DNA of 49,999 nt from Candidatus Adlerbacteria bacterium RIFOXYC1_FULL_48_26 (GCA_001773575.1 MEXB01000007.1:1-49999), one strand, 5' to 3'. Shown: positions 38,525 to 45,716, numbered from the stretch's first letter. Numbers and translations are program-made. Notes: generated from the letters alone by a model not told the origin.

Positions 38525-38896
38525 ATGTCAGCCATTCGAAACATTTTTCTCGTAGCAGTATGTGCGGCAGTATTAGTGTTTGCGGGTTGCAACGTCAACG
38601 AAGCACGCGCGCATGACCCGCTTACACACCAGGCCAACGGCTACTCGTCGGCCAAAAACAAATCAAAGGGTCTGTGCTGCGACGGCAACGACTTCACCTA
38701 CATCAACCCCTACTCGTGGGAACGCACGGACAAAGGTTTCCGCGTCCACATCCAGGGGAAATCGATTGATGTTCCTGCCGATGCCGAAGTGGAGAACATG
38801 AAGAACCCCGACGGTGAGGCAAAGGTATGGCTCTACTTGGACGCGGACACGAACACCCTTAAGGCTCGCTGTTTTATGCCTGGCATAGAAAGTTAG
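38525..38896 (+). CDS. Putative small lipoprotein
   Basis: Signal peptide with lipobox VFAGC; GC-rich; own promoter and terminator. Confidence 0.72.
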   Translation: MSAIRNIFLVAVCAAVLVFAGCNVNEARAHDPLTHQANGYSSAKNKSKGLCCDGNDFTYINPYSWERTDKGFRVHIQGKSIDVPADAEVENMKNPDGEAKVWLYLDADTNTLKARCFMPGIES

Positions 38897-38909
38897 TGTT
38901 GAAAAACAC

Positions 38910-38939
38910 AACTGCCTCCTCGTGGGGCAGTTTTCTTTT
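38910..38939 (+). terminator. Intrinsic terminator
   Basis: AACTGCCtcctcgtGGGGCAGTTTTCTTTT. Confidence 0.75.
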
Positions 38940-38953
38940 GCACATAAAGACTA

Positions 38954-38981
38954 TTGACGAATCTTGGACGAGTGGTACTGT
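38954..38981 (+). promoter_or_regulatory. Sigma70-type promoter
   Basis: TTGACG-N16-TACTGT. Confidence 0.5.
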
Positions 38982-39011
38982 TTCCCTTGGAGGAATGACC
39001 AGGAGGAAATC

Positions 39012-39263
39012 ATGTCCGAACAACAATCTGAACGGGTATTCGTGAAGGTGTTTGGTTTGAGTGTCCCTGTCGTGGATCCAGAACGCCGAGGGCTTGGCGG
39101 CAACGATGTGGAATTGAGCTTCACTGTCGGGAACCTGTTCTTGCGGTTCCAGCGTATCGGCAACACCTGGCGAGACGGCCGTCGGCAGAAGCCTATCGAT
39201 TCGCGCTTCTTCGAAGTCCTCGGAACTATTATGGAGTCGGCTCACCCTGTGATGCCGGCGTAA
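39012..39263 (+). CDS. Hypothetical GC-rich gene product
   Basis: ATG 39012 preceded by AGGAGG; downstream of the putative TSS, unlike the ORF-track start at 38964. Confidence 0.68.
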   Translation: MSEQQSERVFVKVFGLSVPVVDPERRGLGGNDVELSFTVGNLFLRFQRIGNTWRDGRRQKPIDSRFFEVLGTIMESAHPVMPA

Positions 39264-39272
39264 CTACCTCAA

Positions 39273-39307
39273 TAAGGCGCGCGGAATTTCCGCCGCCTTT
39301 TTCTTTT
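39273..39307 (+). terminator. Intrinsic terminator
   Basis: AAGGCGcgcGGAATTTCCgcCGCCTTTTTCTTTT. Confidence 0.75.
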
Positions 39308-39348
39308 ACCAACATACGTTTATCCACAAGCACTCTCCCCAATCGCGC

Positions 39349-39377
39349 TTGACAAATTTGTATAAATAGAGGATAAT
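39349..39377 (+). promoter_or_regulatory. Near-consensus sigma70 promoter
   Basis: TTGACA-N17-GATAAT. Confidence 0.75.
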
Positions 39378-39414
39378 ATAAGTAGAAGACCCCTCAATAA
39401 ACCAGGAGACAACG

Positions 39415-39660
39415 ATGAGAGAGATTCCTCCTCAAGTTGCTGCAGCGATTAGGCACGAGGACATTTACGCCCTCAAGCTTATGGGGCGTGCGGGTGGCAG
39501 AACCACCCAAAGAAGGCGCGACATCAGGAAAGCTGTCGACAAGATCTTCGACGAGCGAGCCCGGCAGGAATTCTATGACCGAGCGCGTGAGGCGCACGAA
39601 GACCTGGTCCGAGTGGACGATAGTCCGGTGGGACTGGCTTTTTTTCATGAAGACGAATAA
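39415..39660 (+). CDS. Hypothetical small basic/acidic protein
   Basis: 81 aa, CAGGAG upstream of ATG, flanked by promoter and terminator. Confidence 0.68.
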   Translation: MREIPPQVAAAIRHEDIYALKLMGRAGGRTTQRRRDIRKAVDKIFDERARQEFYDRAREAHEDLVRVDDSPVGLAFFHEDE

Positions 39661-39664
39661 GTGC

Positions 39665-39697
39665 AAGGGCGGCCATCCACCGATGAGCCGCCCTTTT
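39665..39697 (+). terminator. Intrinsic terminator
   Basis: AAGGGCGGCcatccaccgatgaGCCGCCCTTTT. Confidence 0.75.
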
Positions 39698-39711
39698 GCT
39701 ATACTGAGCGT

Positions 39712-39960
39712 ATAACACCTCAAGAACGCATTTCTCAAATATCGCACGACCTTCGCAATTCACTCGCGGTCGTGTATAGCCATGCCCAGCTTCTGCAGCT
39801 TATGCTTGAGAAAAAGAAGTCGGCAGAATATGACACCGCGACTGAACTCGTAGGTTCCATAGAACAAATGCAATCAACGTTCACCCAGAAGATGGATGAG
39901 CTCAAAGAAATTCCCCCCGCCGATGGCGGGGTTCACTCGAAACTCAGTGACGCTGCGTAA
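39712..39960 (+). CDS. Orphan HisKA-like (DHp) phosphotransfer domain protein; start codon uncertain (ATA 39712 or GTG 39661)
   Basis: ERISQISHDLRNSLAVVYSHAQLLQLML H-box without an ATPase domain; TATACT 6 nt before ATA 39712. Confidence 0.55.
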   Translation: MTPQERISQISHDLRNSLAVVYSHAQLLQLMLEKKKSAEYDTATELVGSIEQMQSTFTQKMDELKEIPPADGGVHSKLSDAA

Positions 39961-39998
39961 AATGAGTAGTACATATTACTCGTTAACCCACATGTATT

Positions 39999-40178
39999 AT
40001 GAAAGTTACACTTATTTGCAGTGAGTGCGGACACAAAGAAGGTAGCTCCTCAAACAAGGAGTTGATCAACAAAATCATCATGTGGAATCACGTGAAGAGG
40101 AGCCACCCGCGTACCGCCGAGCGTATTATGCGCCACTATAAGGTTGTGCCCGCCCATCTCTACGGCGTTGCAGCATAA
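39999..40178 (+). CDS. Small C2H2-like zinc-finger protein (59 aa, not in ORF track)
   Basis: MKVTLICSECGHKEGSSNKELINKIIMWNHVKRSHPRTAERIMRHYKVVPAHLYGVAA*; CxxC...HxxxxH. Confidence 0.6.
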   Translation: MKVTLICSECGHKEGSSSNKELINKIIMWNHVKRSHPRTAERIMRHYKVVPAHLYGVAA

Positions 40179-40192
40179 GGCTGAGCTCCCCC

Positions 40193-40228
40193 ACATGAAG
40201 TTTTCTTCATAATACCTTCATGTAATAC
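40193..40228 (+). promoter_or_regulatory. Repeat-containing promoter of the OmpR-type regulator
   Basis: ACATGAAGttttCTTCATaatacCTTCATGTAATAC; CTTCAT repeated with 11-bp spacing just before a TAATAC -10-like box. Confidence 0.5.
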
Positions 40229-40244
40229 TGCGTAGAGTGACTCT

Positions 40245-40919
40245 ATGAGACTCTTAATGATTGAAGACGAACAGGTCCTCGGGGCGAACCTTAAAAAAAT
40301 ATTAGAACTAAAGGGTTTTGCTGTTGACTGGGTATCTGAGGGCGACAAGGCTCTGACCCGCGCAACGCTCTATCACACCGACTATGACGTCATTGTCCTG
40401 GACCTTACCCTACCTGGGCTAGACGGCATGTCTCTCACAAAAAAAGTCCGTGAGGAAGGTATCAAGACTCCGATTATTATCCTAACCGGCAAGAACGAAA
40501 CTCATACAAAAGTTGAACTGTTGAACGCCGGTGCCGACGACTATGTCGTAAAACCATTCTCATCCGAAGAGCTTGTTGCACGCATCGGCTCAGTTGCTCG
40601 TCGCCCTCAAACACAGACCCCTGTGGTACACACTGTTGGCAGTATCACGGTAGATACGGCAACCCATAAAGTATTTCTCGATGGAGAAGAGATCAGTCTG
40701 ACATTAAAAGAATATGCGCTTCTAGAATGCTTCCTACGAAGACCGGGCGAAGTGTTTACTCGAGAAGAACTCTCTAACCACGTGTGGGACTTCAACAGTA
40801 TGACGTGGAGCAACGTGCTAGATGTACATATGAAAAATCTTCGTAAAAAACTTGAGCATGGCCCCTCCTCTCCCCGTTTTGAAACTGTACGAGGTGTAGG
40901 GTACCGATTTATCGCCTAA
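40245..40919 (+). CDS. OmpR/PhoB-family response regulator
   Basis: REC (MIEDEQVLG..VIVLDLTLPGLDGM..KPFSSEEL) plus winged-helix Trans_reg_C (FTREELSNHVWDFN..VDVHMKNLRKKL-like..VRGVGYRF). Confidence 0.95.
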   Translation: MRLLMIEDEQVLGANLKKILELKGFAVDWVSEGDKALTRATLYHTDYDVIVLDLTLPGLDGMSLTKKVREEGIKTPIIILTGKNETHTKVELLNAGADDYVVKPFSSEELVARIGSVARRPQTQTPVVHTVGSITVDTATHKVFLDGEEISLTLKEYALLECFLRRPGEVFTREELSNHVWDFNSMTWSNVLDVHMKNLRKKLEHGPSSPRFETVRGVGYRFIA

Positions 40920-40921
40920 CT

Positions 40922-41320
40922 ATGCAGAAGCAACGTCGAGCTCGTCAGTCAAAAAACACTCGCACCATTTTGGTAGTGGACGACAATGAGGCGGCGGCTC
41001 AGATGCTTGCAAGGCTGCTACAACTGCGAGGCCATACCGTTAGCATTGCTCACAACGGACTGGACGCAATACATAAAGCACGAGAAGAGCAACCCGACAT
41101 TATAGTGCTGGATATCGGACTGCCTGATATCGATGGGTATGAAGTCGTGCGCATACTGCGAGACGAAAGTTCTTTTGTATCCCCCATCATTGCACTTACT
41201 GGGTACGGACAAAAAGATGATAAAGAGAGGGCACTGCAGGCTGGGTTTAATCATCACCTCACAAAACCGGTTGCTCTAAAAGAGCTCGAGCGAGCCTTCA
41301 AGAAAGTCTCTGCGCTGTAG
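40922..41320 (+). CDS. Stand-alone receiver (CheY-like) response regulator
   Basis: ILVVDDNEAAAQML..IIVLDIGLPDIDGYEV..ALTGYG..KPVALKEL. Confidence 0.95.
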   Translation: MQKQRRARQSKNTRTILVVDDNEAAAQMLARLLQLRGHTVSIAHNGLDAIHKAREEQPDIIVLDIGLPDIDGYEVVRILRDESSFVSPIIALTGYGQKDDKERALQAGFNHHLTKPVALKELERAFKKVSAL

Positions 41321-41408
41321 GTATTTTATTGCTATTTAATCATTTCTTCATCAGCATTTTTGTATACTGGGAATGTATAAAATAGTTCGAAACGCACTGG
41401 ACTAATAT

Positions 41409-41473
41409 ATGAAGAAACGGCTGATCTAAGCCGGGGAGGCCCTGAAGGACATAGTGCCGTGGGCCTCCCCGGC
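41409..41473 (+). other. 6-codon mini-ORF (MKKRLI*) followed by 13-bp perfect hairpin
   Basis: ATGAAGAAACGGCTGATCTAA then GCCGGGGAGGCCC-N18-GGGCCTCCCCGGC. Confidence 0.5.
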
Positions 41474-41487
41474 GCATTGGCATAAAA

Positions 41488-41516
41488 TTGACAAGCTACT
41501 ATTTTTCCTTTAGAAC
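41488..41516 (+). promoter_or_regulatory. Sigma70-type promoter
   Basis: TTGACA-N17-TAGAAC. Confidence 0.55.
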
Positions 41517-41548
41517 CTAGATAGGATTCAACAACATATTGGTGTGTT

Positions 41549-41803
41549 ATGAACGTGCTCGAGTTCCTTAAGGCCGTCTTTATCACCGTGTTGGTGTGGG
41601 TAGCGTCGGGATGGGTCATCACCGACCTAACCGTTGGCCTTCTCCATACGCAACAGCTGATGGATGTGTCCTGCGGCACGGCGGCAGGCGAGCTCTTGAT
41701 CGGAGCAAAATCCATCCTCGTGTTCTATACCTTCCTGCGTCTCGTCTGGCCACAGATCAAGACGGGCTGGGAGTCTCTACGCAAGGTGACTCTCTCCTTC
41801 TAA
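41549..41803 (+). CDS. Small hypothetical membrane protein
   Basis: 84 aa, two hydrophobic segments, promoter and terminator flank. Confidence 0.68.
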   Translation: MNVLEFLKAVFITVLVWVASGWVITDLTVGLLHTQQLMDVSCGTAAGELLIGAKSILVFYTFLRLVWPQIKTGWESLRKVTLSF

Positions 41804-41807
41804 AACC

Positions 41808-41840
41808 TACCGCTTCCTTCCAAGGAGGCGGTATTTTTTA
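41808..41840 (+). terminator. Intrinsic terminator
   Basis: TACCGCttCCTTCCAAGGAgGCGGTATTTTTTA. Confidence 0.8.
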
Positions 41841-42221
41841 TCCGTAATATTTAAAGGCTCGATATCCAAAAAGGCACACCAGACAAAAGATTGCACAGAG
41901 AAGAAGAATTACGAGTGATGCAAGTGCTGGGTTTGTGATGTGGGAGAAAATCCACCACCCAACAATAAACCCAAGCTGGGCACCCACTATGTCGGACAGA
42001 GAATTTGTATACGCCTCGGTACGGGAAAGGCGGGTAATGCGTTCAACTAATTCCCATCCGATACCGATAGACAGGGCCATCCAAAATGCAGCTGCATATT
42101 CCATGGGCATAAGAAACGTGACATAGGAAATGAAGAAGCCTGATATTACGTGGGGTAGTGTCCAAAGGTCCACGTACTTCCCCCGCCATGTGCTATGTCG
42201 ATATAAAAATGGTCTGTGCAT
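41838..42221 (-). CDS. Integral membrane protein (hypothetical)
   Basis: 127 aa, about four TM segments, NSLSDIVGAQLGFIVGWW. Confidence 0.7.
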   Translation of the reverse strand: MHRPFLYRHSTWRGKYVDLWTLPHVISGFFISYVTFLMPMEYAAAFWMALSIGIGWELVERITRLSRTEAYTNSLSDIVGAQLGFIVGWWIFSHITNPALASLVILLLCAIFCLVCLFGYRAFKYYG

Positions 42222-42253
42222 AAGTTAGTAAGACGTATAGTAGTATAGCCTGT

Positions 42254-42943
42254 GTGAAAATAGTTTTCCTAAACTGCTGGGACGGCAAGATAATGAACCC
42301 TCTCCTACAGTTTATTGAAGCACAGAAAATGGATACGGATGTGTTTTGTTTTCAAGAGGCAGGAGGCAACGTACAGACCGCGCTTGAAACCATACTAGGC
42401 TCCTACACTAAACTCTCCGCAGAAAAAAATATTCTCGACAGCTCTTTTACCCCCACACAAGTTACCTACGTACGTGCTGGCATAGAAGTAGTGCGCGAGT
42501 GCACCATACTCTCAGATAATCCGCATGCTGGACTTGGGATATACACGGAACTTGCTGTTGGCACAAAACCCCTACATCTCATAAATCTGCACGGATATCC
42601 GCATCCAGGAAAACTTGATACGCCAGGACGCCTTGAACAATCAAAGGTGTGTATAGATTTTTTGAAAAACCTCCCAGGCGTACGCATTATCGGCGGGGAC
42701 ATCAACGTTCTGCCAGAAACACAGAGTATCCAGATGTTTGGAAATGCCGGATATCAAGATCTTATTCAGACATTTTCTATACCGACCACGCGTAACCGTC
42801 TCGTGTGGGAACGTTTTCCAGACAACCCACTCTACTATTCAGACTATGTCTTTGTAGACCACAACACTACGGTCAAAAGTTTTACAGCTCCCACTATGGA
42901 GATATCAGACCATCTACCTATGATTCTTGAGATACAATTGTAA
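42254..42943 (+). CDS. Endonuclease/exonuclease/phosphatase-family protein
   Basis: FLNCWDGKIMN, VFCFQEAGGN, IIGGDINVLPET, YSDYVFVD, ISDHLPMILEI; GTG start. Confidence 0.85.
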   Translation: MKIVFLNCWDGKIMNPLLQFIEAQKMDTDVFCFQEAGGNVQTALETILGSYTKLSAEKNILDSSFTPTQVTYVRAGIEVVRECTILSDNPHAGLGIYTELAVGTKPLHLINLHGYPHPGKLDTPGRLEQSKVCIDFLKNLPGVRIIGGDINVLPETQSIQMFGNAGYQDLIQTFSIPTTRNRLVWERFPDNPLYYSDYVFVDHNTTVKSFTAPTMEISDHLPMILEIQL

Positions 42944-42947
42944 GCAC

Positions 42948-43940
42948 ATGCGCACAAGACGAAAAAGGCAACCAAAATTGCTATATGTTTTGGCGGGGAT
43001 TATCGGTGGACTGATCATGTTGTTTTTTGCATTCCCAAGTATTGTTGTGTGGGAACAAAAAAATCTAGGTATCCAATCCCCCTTTCCGGTAAGTGTCGAC
43101 CCTATCAAAAAAACTATAAAGCCGAACGCTTCAGCCGACCTGTTGTTTGCTGACCCGACTTCAACCGAGGCGGCTGTCTTTAATGCCAAAGGAATATTTG
43201 CAGCTGTTGCGCGCGTTATCGCTGACACTCCCCTGTACCAATTTGCCGCAATAGAAGCTGGCATACCAAATATTCTTACGATCAACCCTGGCCTCCGAAA
43301 AGAACAGGTTGCTGCCCTTATTGGTAAAAGGCTTGGCTGGGACGCGAATAAGCAAAAACAATTTACCCAACTGCCACCTGTTTCAACCGTACAGCTAGAA
43401 GAAGGGACTATTGCTCCAGGCGATTATTCAATTGCAGCAGGAGACTCAATCCTTGCAGTACAAGAACAGGTTCAACAAAGATTCGAAGATGAAGTGCTTT
43501 CGCGCTACACACCAGCAGTGCAAAAAATTGTGCCGCTTGAACAAGGGCTAACTATCGCATCCATTATTGAACGCGAAACGAGCGACCCACAGGAAATGCG
43601 CATTATATCCGGCGTCATATGGAACCGTTTATTTGCCGATATGAAATTGCAAATGGATTCTACACTGCAGTATGCAAAAGCTACAGGCAAAGGTCCTTGG
43701 TGGCCACAAGTCGTGCCGCGCGACAAATATATCAAGTCTCCCTACAACACCTATCAAAACGAAGGTCTGCCACCGGGACCAATTTCTGCCCCAAGTACCG
43801 CGGCTGTACTAGCGGCCCTCAACCCTGTAAAAACCTCGTGCCTATACTATTTCCATGACGACGATGGGGAAATCTATTGCTCAGACACTTACGAACAGCA
43901 TGTCGGTTCGCTGAAAAAACTCTACGGCCAAGGGCGGTAA
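42948..43940 (+). CDS. mltG: Endolytic transglycosylase MltG
   Basis: LTIASIIERETSDPQEMRIISGVIWNRL, MQMDS-like LQMDSTLQYA, SPYNTYQNEGLPPGPISAPSTAAVLAALNP. Confidence 0.93.
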   Translation: MRTRRKRQPKLLYVLAGIIGGLIMLFFAFPSIVVWEQKNLGIQSPFPVSVDPIKKTIKPNASADLLFADPTSTEAAVFNAKGIFAAVARVIADTPLYQFAAIEAGIPNILTINPGLRKEQVAALIGKRLGWDANKQKQFTQLPPVSTVQLEEGTIAPGDYSIAAGDSILAVQEQVQQRFEDEVLSRYTPAVQKIVPLEQGLTIASIIERETSDPQEMRIISGVIWNRLFADMKLQMDSTLQYAKATGKGPWWPQVVPRDKYIKSPYNTYQNEGLPPGPISAPSTAAVLAALNPVKTSCLYYFHDDDGEIYCSDTYEQHVGSLKKLYGQGR

Positions 43941-43955
43941 TGTATACTTCATAGT

Positions 43956-44174
43956 ATGGAATGGATCATCGTGGGTGTTATAGTCCTGATCGTCTTTCTT
44001 CTCTTTTTAGGGCTATATTTCCGTGCTTCAGGCGCGGTTACCATAGCTGCAGAAGAGCAGGAAGAAATCGAGAAGGAGTCGCCCGAAGAACTTGAAAAGG
44101 AAGTGGAGCGAGAGGAAGAAAATGCTGAGTCCTCCAAAGCGGCGGACGACGAATTTCATTCAGCGCGCGGGTAG
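43956..44174 (+). CDS. Small single-TM protein with acidic coiled-coil tail
   Basis: N-terminal TM followed by Glu-rich segment; TATACT 7 nt before ATG. Confidence 0.6.
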   Translation: MEWIIVGVIVLIVFLLFLGLYFRASGAVTIAAEEQEEIEKESPEELEKEVEREEENAESSKAADDEFHSARG

Positions 44175-44195
44175 TCTTTGGTATACTGTTCCGAT

Positions 44196-45239
44196 ATGCA
44201 ATATCGGAAACTACCAGGCACTGACATGGAAGTGTCAGCAATTTGCCTTGGCACCATGAACTGGGGCCAGCAAAACACAGAAGAAGATGCACACGCACAA
44301 CTCGACTACGCAACAGCACACGGCGTAAATTTTATAGACACTGCGGAGATCTACCCTATTCCGCCTGACCGAACGAAACAAGGAACAACTGAAACATATC
44401 TTGGCTCCTGGCTTAAGAAAAGCGGGAAAAGAAAAGATCTTATCATTGCAAGCAAGGCTTCGTGCATGCTTCAGAAAAATTCTATGGGCACCCGTACGGC
44501 TGTCGGACTTACCCGCGCAGATATACGTGAAGCTATAGAAGGCTCACTCTTGCGCCTAGGAACCGACTACCTTGATCTCTACCAGATGCATGGGCCTGAC
44601 CGCATTACGAACGTGTGGGGCCGGTACGGAGTCGAAGACATTGATACGTCGCAAGACGGTGCGGCGATTGAAGAAACGCTCAGTGCGCTCGCCGAACTTG
44701 TTACAGAAGGAAAGGTGCGCGCAATTGGCGTGTCCAACGAAACACCCTGGGGCATCATGCAATATTTGAATGTGGCGCGCGAAAAAGGCTTCCCAAGAAT
44801 TTCTACTATTCAAAATCAATATTCCCTACTGAGCCGAAAGTTTGAAATTGGCCTGTCGGAAATGTGCCTACGTGAACATATCGGACTACTTGCCTATTCA
44901 GCACTTTCTATGGGGTCACTGACAGGTAAATATCTTGGCGGCGCTCGCCCACCAGCTGCACGCCTGACACTTACAGACCGCAACGCACACTACAACCCGC
45001 CACAATCTCAAGTTGCTATACAACGCTACGTAGATGTTGCCAAAAAGCACGGACTCGACCCAGCTGCTATGGCTATTGCCTTCGCTACTTCTCGCTCATT
45101 CACAACAAGCACAATCATTGGCGCCACCACGCTGGAACAGCTTGCTGTAGACATAGAAGCAGGAAATATAACTCTGTCTCCAGAAGTTATGAGCGATATC
45201 GCAGACATCCACCGCGAAATGCCCAACACCCACGCATAG
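44196..45239 (+). CDS. Aldo/keto reductase (Tas-like)
   Basis: MQYRKLPGTDMEVSAICLGTMNWGQQNTEEDAHAQLDYATAHGVNFIDTAEIYP, LGTDYLDLYQMHGPD. Confidence 0.93.
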   Translation: MQYRKLPGTDMEVSAICLGTMNWGQQNTEEDAHAQLDYATAHGVNFIDTAEIYPIPPDRTKQGTTETYLGSWLKKSGKRKDLIIASKASCMLQKNSMGTRTAVGLTRADIREAIEGSLLRLGTDYLDLYQMHGPDRITNVWGRYGVEDIDTSQDGAAIEETLSALAELVTEGKVRAIGVSNETPWGIMQYLNVAREKGFPRISTIQNQYSLLSRKFEIGLSEMCLREHIGLLAYSALSMGSLTGKYLGGARPPAARLTLTDRNAHYNPPQSQVAIQRYVDVAKKHGLDPAAMAIAFATSRSFTTSTIIGATTLEQLAVDIEAGNITLSPEVMSDIADIHREMPNTHA

Positions 45240-45242
45240 TGT

Positions 45243-45270
45243 TTGATTTTATTTGAGTCTGTCGTACTAT
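45243..45270 (+). promoter_or_regulatory. Sigma70-type promoter
   Basis: TTGATT-N16-TACTAT. Confidence 0.5.
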
Positions 45271-45297
45271 TCCAACAGAAAGAAGCAGGAGGAACAG

Positions 45298-45666
45298 ATG
45301 GGGGTCAAGATCCCTGTTGTACACCACTCAATTCGAAACGTTCGTAAAGGCATTACCTTCGATTGGCTCTTGGAGGATAAAAGACTGGAAGCTAAGCGTA
45401 ATTACAACGATGCGGCAGGTCGACTACACGAATGGAAGCGGTTTTTCCCACATCAGCACGTAAACCAGAGCGCCTTTGCACGTAGGTGCGTGCACGAAAT
45501 GATCGGGGCTTTCACTCGTTGGTTGATATATAAGGGTGAAGAGATCGAAGGAGATCTCCATCTCACAAGACTCTACGAGATACTTAATGAAACGCCCCCA
45601 CGTTTTCCTCCCCAAAGCCCCGCTCGATACGCGGGGCTTTTTACTTTATTAAAAATAATCGTATAG
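45298..45666 (+). CDS. Hypothetical protein
   Basis: ATG with AGGAGG upstream; 3' end overlaps an intrinsic terminator. Confidence 0.65.
   Translation: MGVKIPVVHHSIRNVRKGITFDWLLEDKRLEAKRNYNDAAGRLHEWKRFFPHQHVNQSAFARRCVHEMIGAFTRWLIYKGEEIEGDLHLTRLYEILNETPPRFPPQSPARYAGLFTLLKIIV
45614..45643 (+). terminator. Intrinsic terminator inside 3' end of the CDS
   Basis: AAAGCCCCGCtcgataCGCGGGGCTTTTTACTTT. Confidence 0.75.
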
Positions 45667-45699
45667 CAAAAAACACCCTTATTACGGGGCGTTTTTTGC
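45666..45699. terminator. Second, probably bidirectional terminator-like hairpin
   Basis: GCAAAAAACaCCCttattacGGGgcGTTTTTTGC. Confidence 0.5.
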
Positions 45700-45716
45700 G
45701 AACGTTCGAAACGAGT

